Positions 53,418 to 63,677 of a stretch of DNA of 64,000 nucleotides are shown one piece after another; position 1 is the stretch's first letter, and each line of letters begins with the position of its first letter. Both the position numbers and the translations under genes were made by a program. The notes beneath the pieces are model-generated. The model saw only the letters and a program-made list of their open reading frames with translations. It ran no database searches and had not been told where the DNA came from. This DNA is from Eurosta solidaginis (lineage: Eukaryota; Arthropoda; Insecta; Diptera; Tephritidae), in contig NC_090321.1 in the NCBI RefSeq assembly GCF_040869045.1, positions 137,135,689 to 137,199,688 on the forward strand, given 5' to 3'.

Positions 53418-53951
53418 TTATTTGCATTGCAGGTGGTCATACACTGTTGAACTTGGAGAACATGAGACCGCGAGCGCGCATCTATTGATATCACTGCTCA
53501 ACGTCCTCGCAACAATGACAGAGCTGGCAAAACTTGATGTTTTGTTGATATGATCTGTCATCACATCCACACAGTTATCGTTGTTTTTGTTAGAATTGTC
53601 TTTTGATTTAACATTAGTGCTAATATCATTTTTCATATCTGCAATTTTTTCAATCAAAAGCTTGAATTTAACATCAATAGCAAGCAAAACAGATTCTAGG
53701 CCAACTTTATGTGAAGCCAAAACGGTGGCATAGGCTTTACAAAGTTTATCACAACAATATAAGCATTCAGTGTACAAGTAACTGAGATGCCGATTCTTGA
53801 TAAGCATTTCTGCATCGTATGCGGAAATGTTGGCTATTTTACGTTCAAAAAATATCATGATCCAAAAGTATTTCCTCATCGTTTCAAAGAGGACAAATTT
53901 AATAAGAGCCACCAATCTAATACGAGTGGCAAGTAACTCGTTGGAAATCAA
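53418..53951 (-). CDS. Unassigned 177-codon ORF next to a LINE fragment
   Basis: Helical, Lys/Asn-rich protein with ECLYCCDKLCKAYATVLASH and FKLLIEKIADMKNDISTNVK (coiled-coil-like). Its position upstream, on the same strand, of a Jockey-like RT tail suggests a LINE ORF1 piece, with ORF2 mostly deleted between them. I see no definite domain. Confidence 0.35.
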   Translation of the reverse strand: MISNELLATRIRLVALIKFVLFETMRKYFWIMIFFERKIANISAYDAEMLIKNRHLSYLYTECLYCCDKLCKAYATVLASHKVGLESVLLAIDVKFKLLIEKIADMKNDISTNVKSKDNSNKNNDNCVDVMTDHINKTSSFASSVIVARTLSSDINRCALAVSCSPSSTVYDHLQCK

Positions 53952-54629
53952 AAAATGTATGCAGAATGTTTTCTAAGATGGACATTTTTGAATTGTTTCG
54001 CATTTATCTATGCGGTGTAGGCACCTTGTACAACTGTGATTTTTGGAAAGAGAACTAATTAATTAATTAAATACTTTCTTACATAATTGGCGCTTAACCG
54101 TTTAAACGGTTATGGCCATCCCACAAGGTGCGCCAGCCGCTGCTTCTCTCTGCCAACCGGCGCCAATTGATCACACCAATGGAGTTTAAATCGTATCGAT
54201 CGTCACAAGTTCTTATGGATGCGTGAACACAGCTACATAGAAACAAAATTGATGGCCAACAACAAACAAAAAAATGGCGACGGGACTAATAAAAGAAATA
54301 TTTTGTAATCCTGATAGAAGATAAATTCATTCGTCTTTTTGATTTTTTTTTTGTTAATATTTCTTTTAATTCTTTTATATATTTATGTTTTTTATTTTTT
54401 GTTTTGCTTCTTAGATACAAAATTATATATTTTGTAATTTTGATAGAAGAAAAATTCATTCGTCTTTTTATAATTTTTTTTTTTTAATCTTTTATATTTT
54501 CTTATTTTTATTTTGGTATATATTTTTTGTTTTGTTTTCAATTATTTTTGTTATTTAAAAGTATTTAGGAAAGAACGATATATAGGGATGAAGAAGAAGA
54601 ATAAGACACAATTTAAATCGCTTCCAAAG
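53952..54629. other. Spacer with a GGCGC-rich repeat and T-rich duplication
   Basis: 54090-54180 carries GGCGCTTAACCGTTTAAACGG, itself containing a CCGTTTAAACGG palindrome, and AACCGGCGCCAATTGATCAC; it looks like an old dispersed repeat. Further on, TTGTAAT(C/T)(C/T)TGATAGAAGA and AATTCATTCGTCTTTTT occur twice about 127 bases apart in T-rich sequence. Confidence 0.45.
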
Positions 54630-55319
54630 GCAGTAGGTTCTTTGTACCGGAGCGACTCGGGATTTTTCCCGACCAAGGGCTGACATTTCAGTGCAACCCC
54701 ATTTAATTTGTTGCGTCCCTCCCACAAATTGTCATCCTCACAGCAGATCCTTGCAGCGGGACTGCGCCATATTATCCTGCTCCGGGAAGGTATCGAACTC
54801 AATCCGTGACCTGCTGGTCCAGAGAAATGGTTTTGAACCTTTTTAGGACGTTCCCATTCTTGTTAGTGTGTCTCATGTAAGAAATGGTTGCACCGGACGG
54901 GATGTTCTGGGCTAGATCCCAAAACCCGATGCCCTCGTAACTTGTACAAATCTTGCGTGGCTCCTTGCTATTTACGCCCAAGAGCGTCCCGTAGTCTACG
55001 CCTTAGCGCCCCCCCTCCCCCCAGAAAGCAACAGCAAGTACCCGATCCAATGGAAAACAGAAAAGATCGCGAGAGCGGAAATGGAGGCGGTCTCACGTTT
55101 ATCACCCACCACTGACTGCAATATAATTTATTTGACCCCAACAGCGGCCGCAGGGATAGTGTCCTGGAACATCCGGTCACCTGTTGCTCCAGTGGATACT
55201 GCCCTGACATCAGCGCAGTACTCACTGGTGATAATCGCATTGTCTTAGGCGATTTCAATGCCCACCACGATCTATGTCATTCTAACCTGCAGGCGGACAG
55301 CAGGAGCGAGATTGTGATA
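54630..55319 (+). pseudogene. LOA/I-like LINE copy C, 5' part with internal deletion
   Basis: Matches the 5' region of copy D (GTACCGGAGCGACTCGGGAT, TTAATTTGTTGCGTCCCTCC, CTTGCAGCGGGACTGC). An internal deletion then joins ORF1 directly to the endonuclease: KDRESGNGGGLTFI follows ORF1 sequence. The copy ends after CIVLGDFNAHHDLCHSN-like sequence near 55319, where the BEL element 3 LTR begins. Not functional. Confidence 0.75.
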
Positions 55320-55809
55320 TGTGCTTAACGTGAGTACCTGTTAACGAAAAACCTCACCCCGCGGTGTCAGACACGGATCTAATTGAATGATCAAAGGCCC
55401 AACTATCGGCTCCATGTTGCTCTCTGAATAAGTTTCGACATGGGGGTTAAGGGACTAGCGCCAATGCGCAAGGGAGAGAAGCATTCTTCAAAATGACTTC
55501 TTAAGCGCCAATGCGCAAGGGAACGATTTCGAAAATAAGAACACACTGCACTTTCAATCTTGGCACTTTATGTGCATCTAACAATTTAAGCTTTTATTTA
55601 CTTCACTTTCACTGTGATTTATAATACAAAATATATCGATGCGATCGCGGCGGTAATTGAAAATGGACTGTGATGATGTTAGGCAAAAAAGACAAATTAG
55701 AGCGGGATTAGGCAAACATTTCAGAAGACCGCACGCAATAAATACATAATTATAAAACATGACTCCTGGTTGATTGAAGTGGGTTCACTTGGGACTCATG
55801 TCCTCAACA
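55320..55809 (-). repeat. Probable 3' LTR of BEL element 3
   Basis: Bounded by the end of LINE sequence on the left (TGTGCTTAAC) and by TCCTCAACA on the right. Directly inside, the minus strand reads GGCGGGCCACCA, a plausible polypurine tract. It contains AGCGCCAATGCGCAAGGGA twice, 45 bases apart. The left edge is inferred from where LINE similarity stops. Confidence 0.5.
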
Positions 55810-55999
55810 TGGTGGCCCGCCTGCGCCGATGTGAGGTGAAGCAGCTCCTGTATCGTCTCTAGTGGGTCACACCCGTGTTGCATGTTGCTGTTTGCTGTGG
55901 GAATTTATTGAGAGTTAATGTTATAAATTAACAGGAGGTTGGTGAGGTGAGTGACATGAAAAGTTAAGGCGATAGATGGAGACCGAAATTATTATGTAG

Positions 56000-57558
56000 G
56001 AGCAAGTAGACATAGCTTCGTAATGTTGCGTGTGATCGTGCCTGAGTGAGTATAAATGTCAGCTACGCGGACGCTGTCATCGTGACCGGGATGGAGTTTC
56101 ACAATGCGTCCAAATCTTCATTCATTCGGAATGAGTCGTCCTTGATGACCATGAGATCTCCTTCTTTGATATTGGGTTCGTGTCGCTTCCACTTACCTAT
56201 GCCTTTTGTGAAGTTCCTTCAGATATTCATTCTTCCATCGGGTACTAAATTGTTTACCTTAAACTTCGGCCACTTATTTATTAAGGACAGATTTTCAGCG
56301 CTAGGCTCGTGTAGAGAGATAATAAAGGCGCCACGCAGAAAATGTCCGGGTGTCAAGGCTAGCAGTTCAGTGGGATCCTGAGACTTAGGGGATATCGGCC
56401 TTCAGTTGAGGACCGATTCAATTCCAACGAGAAGCGTGGCGAATTCCTCGAAATTAAACTTGTGACTTCCTGCGACCTCCGTGAGATGTATTTTGAGGCT
56501 CTTTACGGCGGCTTCCCAGAGACCGCCCATGTGAGGGCATAGGGAAGGATGCTCTTCCAAGAGAAGCCGTGGGTCACATATTTTTGGGCGATGTCTTTTG
56601 CGATTTCCTGAAGGAACTGAGAAAACTCTTTTCTAAAGCTTCGACTCGCTCCTACGAACGTTTTCCCGGTGTCAGACATAATCTTAGAAGGGAGACCACG
56701 GTGTCCGACAAATCGGGCAAAGGCGGAGCACAATTCCAGGTGGATAGCTTTGGTGGAGAAACATACAAAAACGCAGACATATGATGTAGGGAGCGCGGCG
56801 TAGGGTGGAGGTTTTGACGGTGAATGGTCCAGCAAACTCAACACCTGTGGTGTGAAAGGGAAGGGAGTATGTACATCGCTCAGGGGGGAGTGCGGCCATT
56901 ATCTGAGAGTGCATTCTCTGCTTATAAATGGTGCACGTGTTGCATTGAAATATGCATTTCTTAAGCTTTTACTTATACGCATCATTAACTGTTTTTCAGC
57001 ATGTAGCATGTCCTCGTGGAGAAATGTTACAAGCAGTGAACAGAATTTTGAGACCTCTGGGGGTAGAATCGGGTATCGTTTCTTATAACTAAGGTCAGCT
57101 TGGGCTAAACGGCAATTTGCTCGCATGACGCCAAATTCATCTAACATGGGATTTAAAGTTACCAAGGAACTTTTCTTACTTATAGGCGTGGATGATTGTA
57201 GTGAATTTACCTCCTGTGAGTACAGCATGCGTTGCGCTTGAGTAATAAGATTCATTTTTACTTTAGTGACTTCGCTCTGAGTCTCTGTGAGAGATGTAGG
57301 AATGGCATTTTTCCCTGACTTGTAAATGAATCGATACACGTACGCCATTACGCGAAGGGCACGAGGTAGGGAGGAGAAACGTTCCAGAATATCAACATAT
57401 TCTACCGTATGAAAAGATTTTACACGGCGCTCTTCAGGTGGGGAGGGGTTGACAGCGATTGTGGCCACATCGAAGGGAGTTTTTGTAGCCATTCCGGGTC
57501 TTTCCACCATAAATTGCATATCGTTCTTGTGGGCTGCATCCAAGGATACCGAGGTCAC
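56000..57558 (-). pseudogene. BEL element 3 integrase and C-terminal domain
   Basis: Minus strand in order: SSLPRALRVMAYVYRFIYKS linker, FGVMRANCRLAQADLSYKKR, FLHEDMLHAEKQLM (zinc module, His kept), TGVEFAGPFTVKTSTLRR where the first catalytic Asp is replaced by Glu (usual VDFAGP), GLPSKIMSDTGKTFVGASR (second Asp), HMGGLWEAAVKSLKIHLTE (Glu), then LALTPGHFLRGAFI and NIKEGDLMVIKDDSF of the DUF5641-type tail. Frames shift repeatedly. The D-to-E change would impair catalysis even without the frameshifts. Confidence 0.85.
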
Positions 57559-58734
57559 GGGGGGTCGGCGGGGTTATAGGCACTACATACATGCTTCCAG
57601 GGAGCATTGCTCACATTCTCGAGAATAAGAGAGATTCTGTTAGCGACATATGTCTGCCAGCTGTGTGATGGTGTCTCTAACCATGCTAACACCATCGAGA
57701 GGTCTGACTAGAGAAATAGTTCGCTGGACACCAAGTGCAGTTCCGATCGCACTTGTTTGACGAGTTTCGACAGTAATACGGCTCTGCAGAGTTCGTGTCG
57801 TCTGAGGCTGACCGTTTGTAAGGGTGCTACTTTACTCTTCGCTACGAGCACATGGGACGAAACAAAGTTTTCATCTAGTTGTACGCGGAGATATACACAA
57901 GCGCAATACGCTTTTTCAGACGCGTCTGAGAAACCGTGCAGTTGTACCCGCTGATTTGGGGAGAATTGGACCCAACGTGGTATGGAGTTTTGATTAATGG
58001 TGGTGAGATCGTTTGATAAAGTTGTCCATTTGTGAAACGCGCCGGGTTTAGCATGCTCGTCCCAGTCGTTTACTTCCATCCATAATTGTTGTAGGAGCAT
58101 TTTTACCGTGATCATTACTGTCGTTAGTCATCCTGCGGGATCGAACAGTTTGGCTACCACTGACAATATCTGCCGTTTTGTCCTCGAGTCTGCTGCGGGT
58201 TCGGGATCACACGTGTAAGAGAACGTATCTGTGAGTGCATTCCATTTTATGCCTAGAGTTTTAGTAGAGCTTGAGTCTTGAAATTTAAGGAAGGCTATAT
58301 CCAGAACTTCGGCGTCGGGGACTAACTCTAAGATTTTCGGGTGATTCGCGGTTATTTTTCTGAGGGGAAAACCGGCCGATTGTAGATCATATTTTGTTTG
58401 GGTCATTGAGCTAATAGTGAACTGTAAATTGTGGCCACCCGAGAGAATATCATCTACGTATGTTTCATGCAGAAGGATGTCAGTGGCGAGAGGGAATTGG
58501 TCTTTACAATCTTGTGTCAGCTGATGGAGAGCGCGTATAGCAAGGTAGGGGGCGCAATTGACGCCAAATATAACCGTTTTTAACCGAAAATCTTCTAAAG
58601 GCATATTTGAACGAGAATTTGGCGATACATTTTTTCTATATCGCCATTAAACACGAATTAATAAAGTCGCCATTTTAGAATTATGAGCATCAAATCGTTT
58701 TGCAGAGTGGGGCCCTTGTAAAGCACATCATTAA
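57559..58734 (-). pseudogene. BEL element 3 RT second half and RNase H
   Basis: DVLYKGPTLQNDLMLIILKW, FNGDIEKMYRQILVQ, VIFGVNCAPYLAIRALHQL and HETYVDDILSGGHN (catalytic YVDD), then KTLGIKWNALTDTFSY. RNase H shows LHGFSDASEKAYCACVYLRV and, after breaks, WKHV.SAYNPADP. It starts where the MITE interrupts the RT (SGSSFKD/DVLYKG). Confidence 0.88.
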
Positions 58735-58736
58735 AG

Positions 58737-59197
58737 GCTTCGTTTCCTCGGAAAGCCCGCTAAAGAACGCCGGGTATACTCACCCTTTTCAGCAGCATCG
58801 CTTTGTTGGAAACTATGAACACTTACGGCAGACGATCCACAAAATTTTATTTTACATTTTTCCTTTTTTCAGTTTTTCCTTTTACTTTTTTAACTGCACA
58901 TACAAAAATAAAGCATGTTCAAAAAAATTTTAATTCCAAAATATTGTTTATGTTATAAATATTTGACAAAATTTTCACCGCTTTGACAATTGCGGTGGCA
59001 AAAACGGTGATGAACGAGTTTCTACCGTCATGACGGCCGTAATATTTTATGCCCTGCCGCTATATTACGTTATGGTGAACTTCACCGTCTTCTTAGTTTA
59101 CACATAATTACTTTTGCACTCCAACATTTTTGACAACATACTCTACCGCTATGTAACGGCCGCTATATAGCGGCACCGCTTTCGAGGAAACCAATCC
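58737..59197. mobile_element. 461-bp MITE inside BEL element 3
   Basis: Ends match as inverted repeats (GGCTTCGTTTCCTCGGAAAG on the left, GGATTGGTTTCCTCGAAAG read back from the right), with TTAAA duplicated on both sides (58732 and 59198). Removing it restores the RT reading SGSSFKDVLYKGP with one TTAAA. The interior is AT-rich, with accessory inverted words (GCCGCTATAT). Superfamily not assigned. Confidence 0.85.
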
Positions 59198-60660
59198 TTA
59201 AAGGAACTGCCAGAATGAGATAACTTTGATGCATTGAAAACTAAGCGAACCTTTGTAGTTTTACTGTCTGGCTTGATGACTGCATGGTGTGGTAAATAAA
59301 ATGAGAAATATTTACCATCCTTGATGATTTCTTGGGGTGAGGTGGGCTCCATGTGATGCAGCGTGAGGTATTCTTCTAGGACCTCGGAGTACTTCTTCGG
59401 CAATGTCGGGTTCCTCTCCAAAGTCCGCTCAATGCTGAGATATTGTTGTTGAGCTGCAATGCGGGAATGTCCAAGAGCAGTGGAATTGGGGAATTCTAGT
59501 TTCCATGGGAGTCGAACCATGTATCGTCCATCTGCCTGTCGGGTTGTTGTGCGAGGATACAGCTATTCACAAAAATCTTCTTCACTGGATCGGGATTGAG
59601 TCGTAGAGATTTCTCCTTGCTCCCAAAATTTCCTAAGGAGCGTACTTGGGGAGTCATTTTGAAATTGTCGAATCTGAGTGGTGAACGTTGAGATTTTTAG
59701 GGAATTGGGCCACTGCGAATCCATCCGAATATCGAGTTCTGGGCTACGAGGCAGCCGCTTATATTGGTGTGCAGCCCTTCTCGGAGAATGCGGGGAATAA
59801 CATCACTGCCGATGACCATATCTATACGGTGAGAGGTGAAAGAGTCGGGATCAGCCAGTGTGATTATTGATATTTTTTCAAAGTTTATATTTGAGATGTT
59901 AGTTGAGGGGAGAAAGTGGGTCAATTGTGGCAGAACAATGGCTTGGGTACTAATTTTTTGTAATTTGTCCTCTGAGCAGAGTGTGACTTCGCAAATCTGT
60001 TTTGAGTTCTGTACCACTGTGCCGCCCATTCTCGAGATTTCAAACCTAGCTTCTTTAGTAAGGAGGCGCAAAAGCTTTTGAATCCGTGACGAGATAAATG
60101 TTTTTTGGGAGCCTTGATCCAGATCATCACAATATATGGGAATTACTGCTGTTGGGAGAAGCGCAGTGACTTGGGAACTTGAATGCTGTGACAACACTTT
60201 ATTCGCACTCGTTTCAGGTGAACATTGTTCCGTGGGTAAGTGAGTTGCATTTTTCGAGCAACAGATTGTTTCAGCAGAAAAATGTTGGGTGGTGAGTTGG
60301 CTCGTCGTTCGCTGGGGTATCGCGTTAAGAGCTTGATTTTATGTCTTACGCGGGAAAGACAGCAGGGAATGGTGCCTTTTTTGACAATACCCGCACGAGA
60401 AGCTACTATGCCAATTGTTGCTTGAGTGGGAGTTGGACAAGCAGTTTTCGCAGTACCCATTTTCGCGAACGTATTTTATGCGCTCGGCTACCGAGAACGC
60501 TTTAAATTTGATACAGGTTTTCATTGCGTGCCTGGAGTTGCATAATTTGCAGGAGATAATTGGGGTTGATTCCGCATGGAAATTTTGCGTTCTGCTTTTG
60601 TTCGTGAATGTCGAGTTGTGAGATGGCGTTCTGGAAATGAAATTAGAGGGAGAGGGCTTT
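59198..60660 (-). pseudogene. BEL element 3 Gag knuckles, protease and RT first half
   Basis: Minus strand: FKAFSVAERIKYVRENGYCE, NCLSNSHSSNNWHSSFSC and CGYCQKRHHSLL (Cys/His knuckles, one His apparently Trp), then DLDQGSQKTFISSRIQKLL, where the protease DSG is changed to DQG. Next come MVIGSDVIPRILREGLHTN, NSIFGWIRSGPIP, and after a break VRLPWKLEFPNSTALGHSR, YFSFYLPHHAVIKPDSKTTK and VRLVFNASKLSHSGSSF. The loss of the protease Ser and the frame breaks mark it as dead. Confidence 0.85.
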
Positions 60661-60759
60661 AAGTTGCCCGGCCGTTATGTGTGAAGCCTTTCTATTGCTT
60701 CATAGCGGCTTGTGAGAAATTTATTCATATCCGCCCACAGGGGTAGCTCTTTTCATGAG

Positions 60760-60813
60760 GTAAGTGATTGTTCCCAGAGGTAGAGGGTTTCACTGGGGAC
60801 TCATGTCCTCAAC
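60760..60813 (-). repeat. Residual 5' LTR edge of BEL element 3
   Basis: GGGTTTCACTGGGGACTCAT then GTCCTCAACA, nearly the same as the right edge of the 55320-55809 LTR (GGTTCACTTGGGACTCATGT). The rest of the LTR is missing. Confidence 0.5.
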
Positions 60814-61540
60814 ACCCTCCTTCAATACTTCTAAGCTGAATCATTGGTACCAATTAGCTTTTAATCGGGACGTTTCAATTACAAGTTCTTACCTTGCTCT
60901 GGCATCCGGTTGCAAGACAACTCCACCTGGAATTCCACTACGATTCTATTTCTCTGCACAAGTATTTCGCTGATGGTAGGGTTCATCAGATACATGATAC
61001 GGTCCCACAATTTAAATACAAGTATTAGAGGAGTGTGAGCAACCCGTTGTGGGCACCAGGAAACCTGGATCAAAATTTAGGGATGTGATAAACATGCGTA
61101 TGGCATTATGATCCAAAACGTCCGTTCGCTGTGAATAACTACAACGACGTAATCTATTAGTTCAAAATGTCTTTTCCCACATGAATAACTACTTCGACCT
61201 CATCTATAAAGTGAAAAACAGTGATGCTCACAAGTACTTAACACACCCACTCGCAAGATACATCTTCATTAATCATATGTATGTACTAAAACACTTCCAC
61301 TTAAGATACATCTCATTAATCACAGGTGCGTTTCCTTAAGATCATATGCTTGGTCTAACGAAGTTTCAAAGAACTTCAAAAAGAAGGATGGGCACTAACC
61401 CACAATTATCCATAATTATCCACAACGAGAGACCATTATGCTACTTAATTTCCAGCTAAGTTTCTTTCTGCTTTACTAATATATGCCATGTAGTCATCTT
61501 TATTTATAGGTATTTTTTTGTTTTATAGGTATTTATTTAT
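60814..61540. other. Spacer with short diverged tandem repeats
   Basis: 60880-61075 has a 64-codon minus-strand ORF of unknown nature; TGGTGCCCACAACGGG in it resembles a primer-binding site. Near 61110-61215, GTGAATAACTAC(A/T)(A/T)CGAC-type units repeat about 55 bases apart. GATACATCT(T)CATTAATCA repeats near 61257 and 61302. Confidence 0.35.
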
Positions 61541-62771
61541 TTATTTAATAGTCTACAAATTGAGCAATTTAAACAGACTACATAGCAAATAGCAGTACAT
61601 TTACAAATAGTATGTCTTATACTAAACAAATGTGCAGTGTAAAACATTAAGTAAACGATCTTAAGAGTTATAGTTACATGTTTGATATTGAGGGGTGACA
61701 TGTATAATTATATGTGCGGAAATTAAATAAATAACTTAACTTTACAAGAGGGTATGAGTTTTGTATACATATGTCCAGTAAGGGGGCAGACAAAGGTGCT
61801 CAGAAGGGAGCTGACGCGAATTGCTCAGAAAGGAGCTGATTGCCCAGTAGGGGGCTAACGAAAGGTATTTTTTTATTTGAAATATGTATACATATATTAT
61901 AATTTAACTCAAATAAAATACACCTCTTTATTTTGAAAAGCGAGTCCGACGTATCAAAATTACTATAATGCTTCTTAAAATCCAGGCACAAACAACGAAG
62001 AGCTTCGTGCATTTCGAAATTCGACCTACATGTGCTCAAAAAAGCGGATGGAAATGCCTTGATAGCTTCATGGGAACATTAAATTTGATCTCGCTAAGTA
62101 AAAACGGGCTATTCAACGTTCCATTCAATAATTTCACCATAAACAACACACCAAGCATTTCCGGGCGATTCTCGAGAGAAGGGAGGTTTATAAGCTTTAA
62201 CCGACTGATGTAAGAGGGAAGATTTCTTGTTGGATCCCACGCCAAATGACTCAAAGCGAAAAGTAGGAATTGTTTTTGAACCGATTCAAGCTTGTCACGA
62301 TAGATTTGATACCGCGGGTTCCAAACGATTGATGCATACTCCAATATAGGTCTCACTAAAGCAGCAAAGAGTGATTTTGTAACGTAGGGGTCGTTAAACC
62401 ATCGTTTAACAAAAGCAAGCACTCCCTTCGATCAAGTTTCAATATGAAATTTAAAGTCAAGTTTTGGGTCCAATGTAACACCCAGGTCAATAAATCTAGT
62501 AACTAGCTCCAGCCGGTAGTCACCAACCCTGTAATTGTGCACTTGAAATGAATTTTATACCAAAACTCATGAATTTACATTTATTTAGGTTGAGGCTCAT
62601 ATCATTAATATTGCACCACTTGACTAAACTATCGAGATCTTCTTGAAGGAGCAATCTGTCTTCCGGAGTGAGTATAGGTTTAAAAAGCTTTACATCGTCA
62701 GCATACATCAAAATCTTGGATAGAGTTAACGCGCTTGGACGATCATTAATGAATAGCAAAGGACCAAGGCC
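61541..62771 (-). pseudogene. Jockey-like LINE, RT palm to 3' end
   Basis: Minus strand: GLGPLLFINDRPSALTLSKI, LMYADDVKLFKPIL (catalytic YADD), DMSLNLNKCKFMSF, FIDLGVTLDPKLDFKFHIE, ALVRPILEYASIVWNPRYQ, VQKQFLLFALSHLAW, and a C-terminal CRSNFEMHEALRCLCLDFKK block. The likely 3' UTR runs to a (TTTA)n tract near 61526-61550, an (AAAT)n tail on the minus strand. The 5' part is missing; LOA/I-like copy D begins exactly where it stops. At least two frame breaks. Confidence 0.8.
61772..61866 (+). repeat. Degenerate four-unit minisatellite
   Basis: Four successive units of the form (C)CAGTAAGGGGGCAGAC, CAGAAGGGAGCTGACG, CAGAAAGGAGCTGATT, CAGTAGGGGGCTAACG with 5-12 base spacers. It lies in the 3' UTR region of the minus-strand LINE. 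Confidence 0.6.
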
Positions 62772-62780
62772 ATCGGTTCT

Positions 62781-63599
62781 ATGTACCGGAGCGACTCGGG
62801 ATTTTTCCCGACCAAGGACTGCCATTTCAGTGTAACTCCATTTAATTTGTTGCGTCCCTCCCACAAATTGTCATCCTCCCAGCAGCTCCTTGCAGCGGGA
62901 CTGCTCCATATTCTCTTGCTCCGGGAAGGTATCGAACACCATCCGGGTCCGTCTCCTGACCCAGGTCCTGAGAAATGGCTTTGCTGCATCTGCCGGAAAA
63001 GAATCTTTTTAGGACAATCATACTCTTGTCAGTGTGTCTCGTGTAAGGGATGGTTGCATCGGACAGGTTGTTCTGGGCTAGATCCCAAAACCAGACGTCC
63101 ACGTAACTTCTATAGATCTTTTGTGGCTCCTTGCTTTTCACGCCCTATGACGTCCTGTAGTCTGCGCCTTAGCGCCCCCGCTACCTTCCAGCAGCCCCAC
63201 TGCTCAGCAAGCCACAACAAGTACCCGCTGCTGCTCGCGCCCCATGGCGCCACCAACTCACTCGCCAGTAGAGTCGGGAGCAATGCCGAGCATCTGTCCC
63301 CGTCTTCTCCCCCCCCCCCCCCCCCCATCCCTCTTTTTCGGCAGCAATTTTGTTGGTCAGTGAAACATACTCTTAGTCCCTACCTCCCTTTGCACCGTCT
63401 GCAGCACAGAATATATATGTTTGCGACATCCGCCCAATGCAGCTTCTGCCATGGACGGTGCCCCTTTCCTGGATGTTCTGGTATCCGCGACGGCAACCTT
63501 CCGACGGGTTTCATTGCGCCATGTTACCACGCCGCATACCCAGATACACCGAGTACCCCAATGCTTACCCAAGGACGTCCAGTCCCAGGGCCACAATAG
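62781..63599 (+). pseudogene. LOA/I-like LINE copy D, ORF1
   Basis: 272 open codons. The N terminus has LLREGIEHHPGPSPDPGPEK, then a PHD/RING-like Cys cluster WLCCICRKRIFLGQSYSCQC continuing VSCKGWLHRTGC (at least six Cys and one His with zinc-finger spacing), then GLDPKTRRPRNFY. A Pro-rich linker is encoded in part by an 18-C run near 63311. A second cluster CSFCHGRCPFPGCSG follows. A TAG after RPVPGPQ ends it early compared with copy A, where ORF1 continues to overlap ORF2. Likely a nucleic-acid-binding protein of the retrotransposon RNP. Confidence 0.7.
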
Positions 63600-63677
63600 C
63601 AGTCGCGTCTTGGCCTTCCACAACCTAGGCGTAGCCAACCGTCACTTACTCCCAGAGTGACGACGTCTCCCTCTATG

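Larger units (their letters stand above)
55320..60813 (-). mobile_element. BEL/Pao element 3, decayed
   Basis: Minus-strand BEL/Pao Pol remains from gag knuckles (60524) through protease, RT, RNase H, integrase and the C-terminal DUF5641-like region (56000). GGACTCATGTCCTCAACA occurs at both ends (55792 and 60796), which I read as LTR edges. The left LTR seems whole; the right is reduced to ~50 bp. A 461-bp MITE lies inside RT. Many stops and frameshifts. Confidence 0.8.

Noticed and set aside
60879..61073. 64-residue minus-strand ORF as a host exon
   Set aside because: No flanking splice signals that I trust and no recognised family; it lies next to BEL element 3 and may be its leader.
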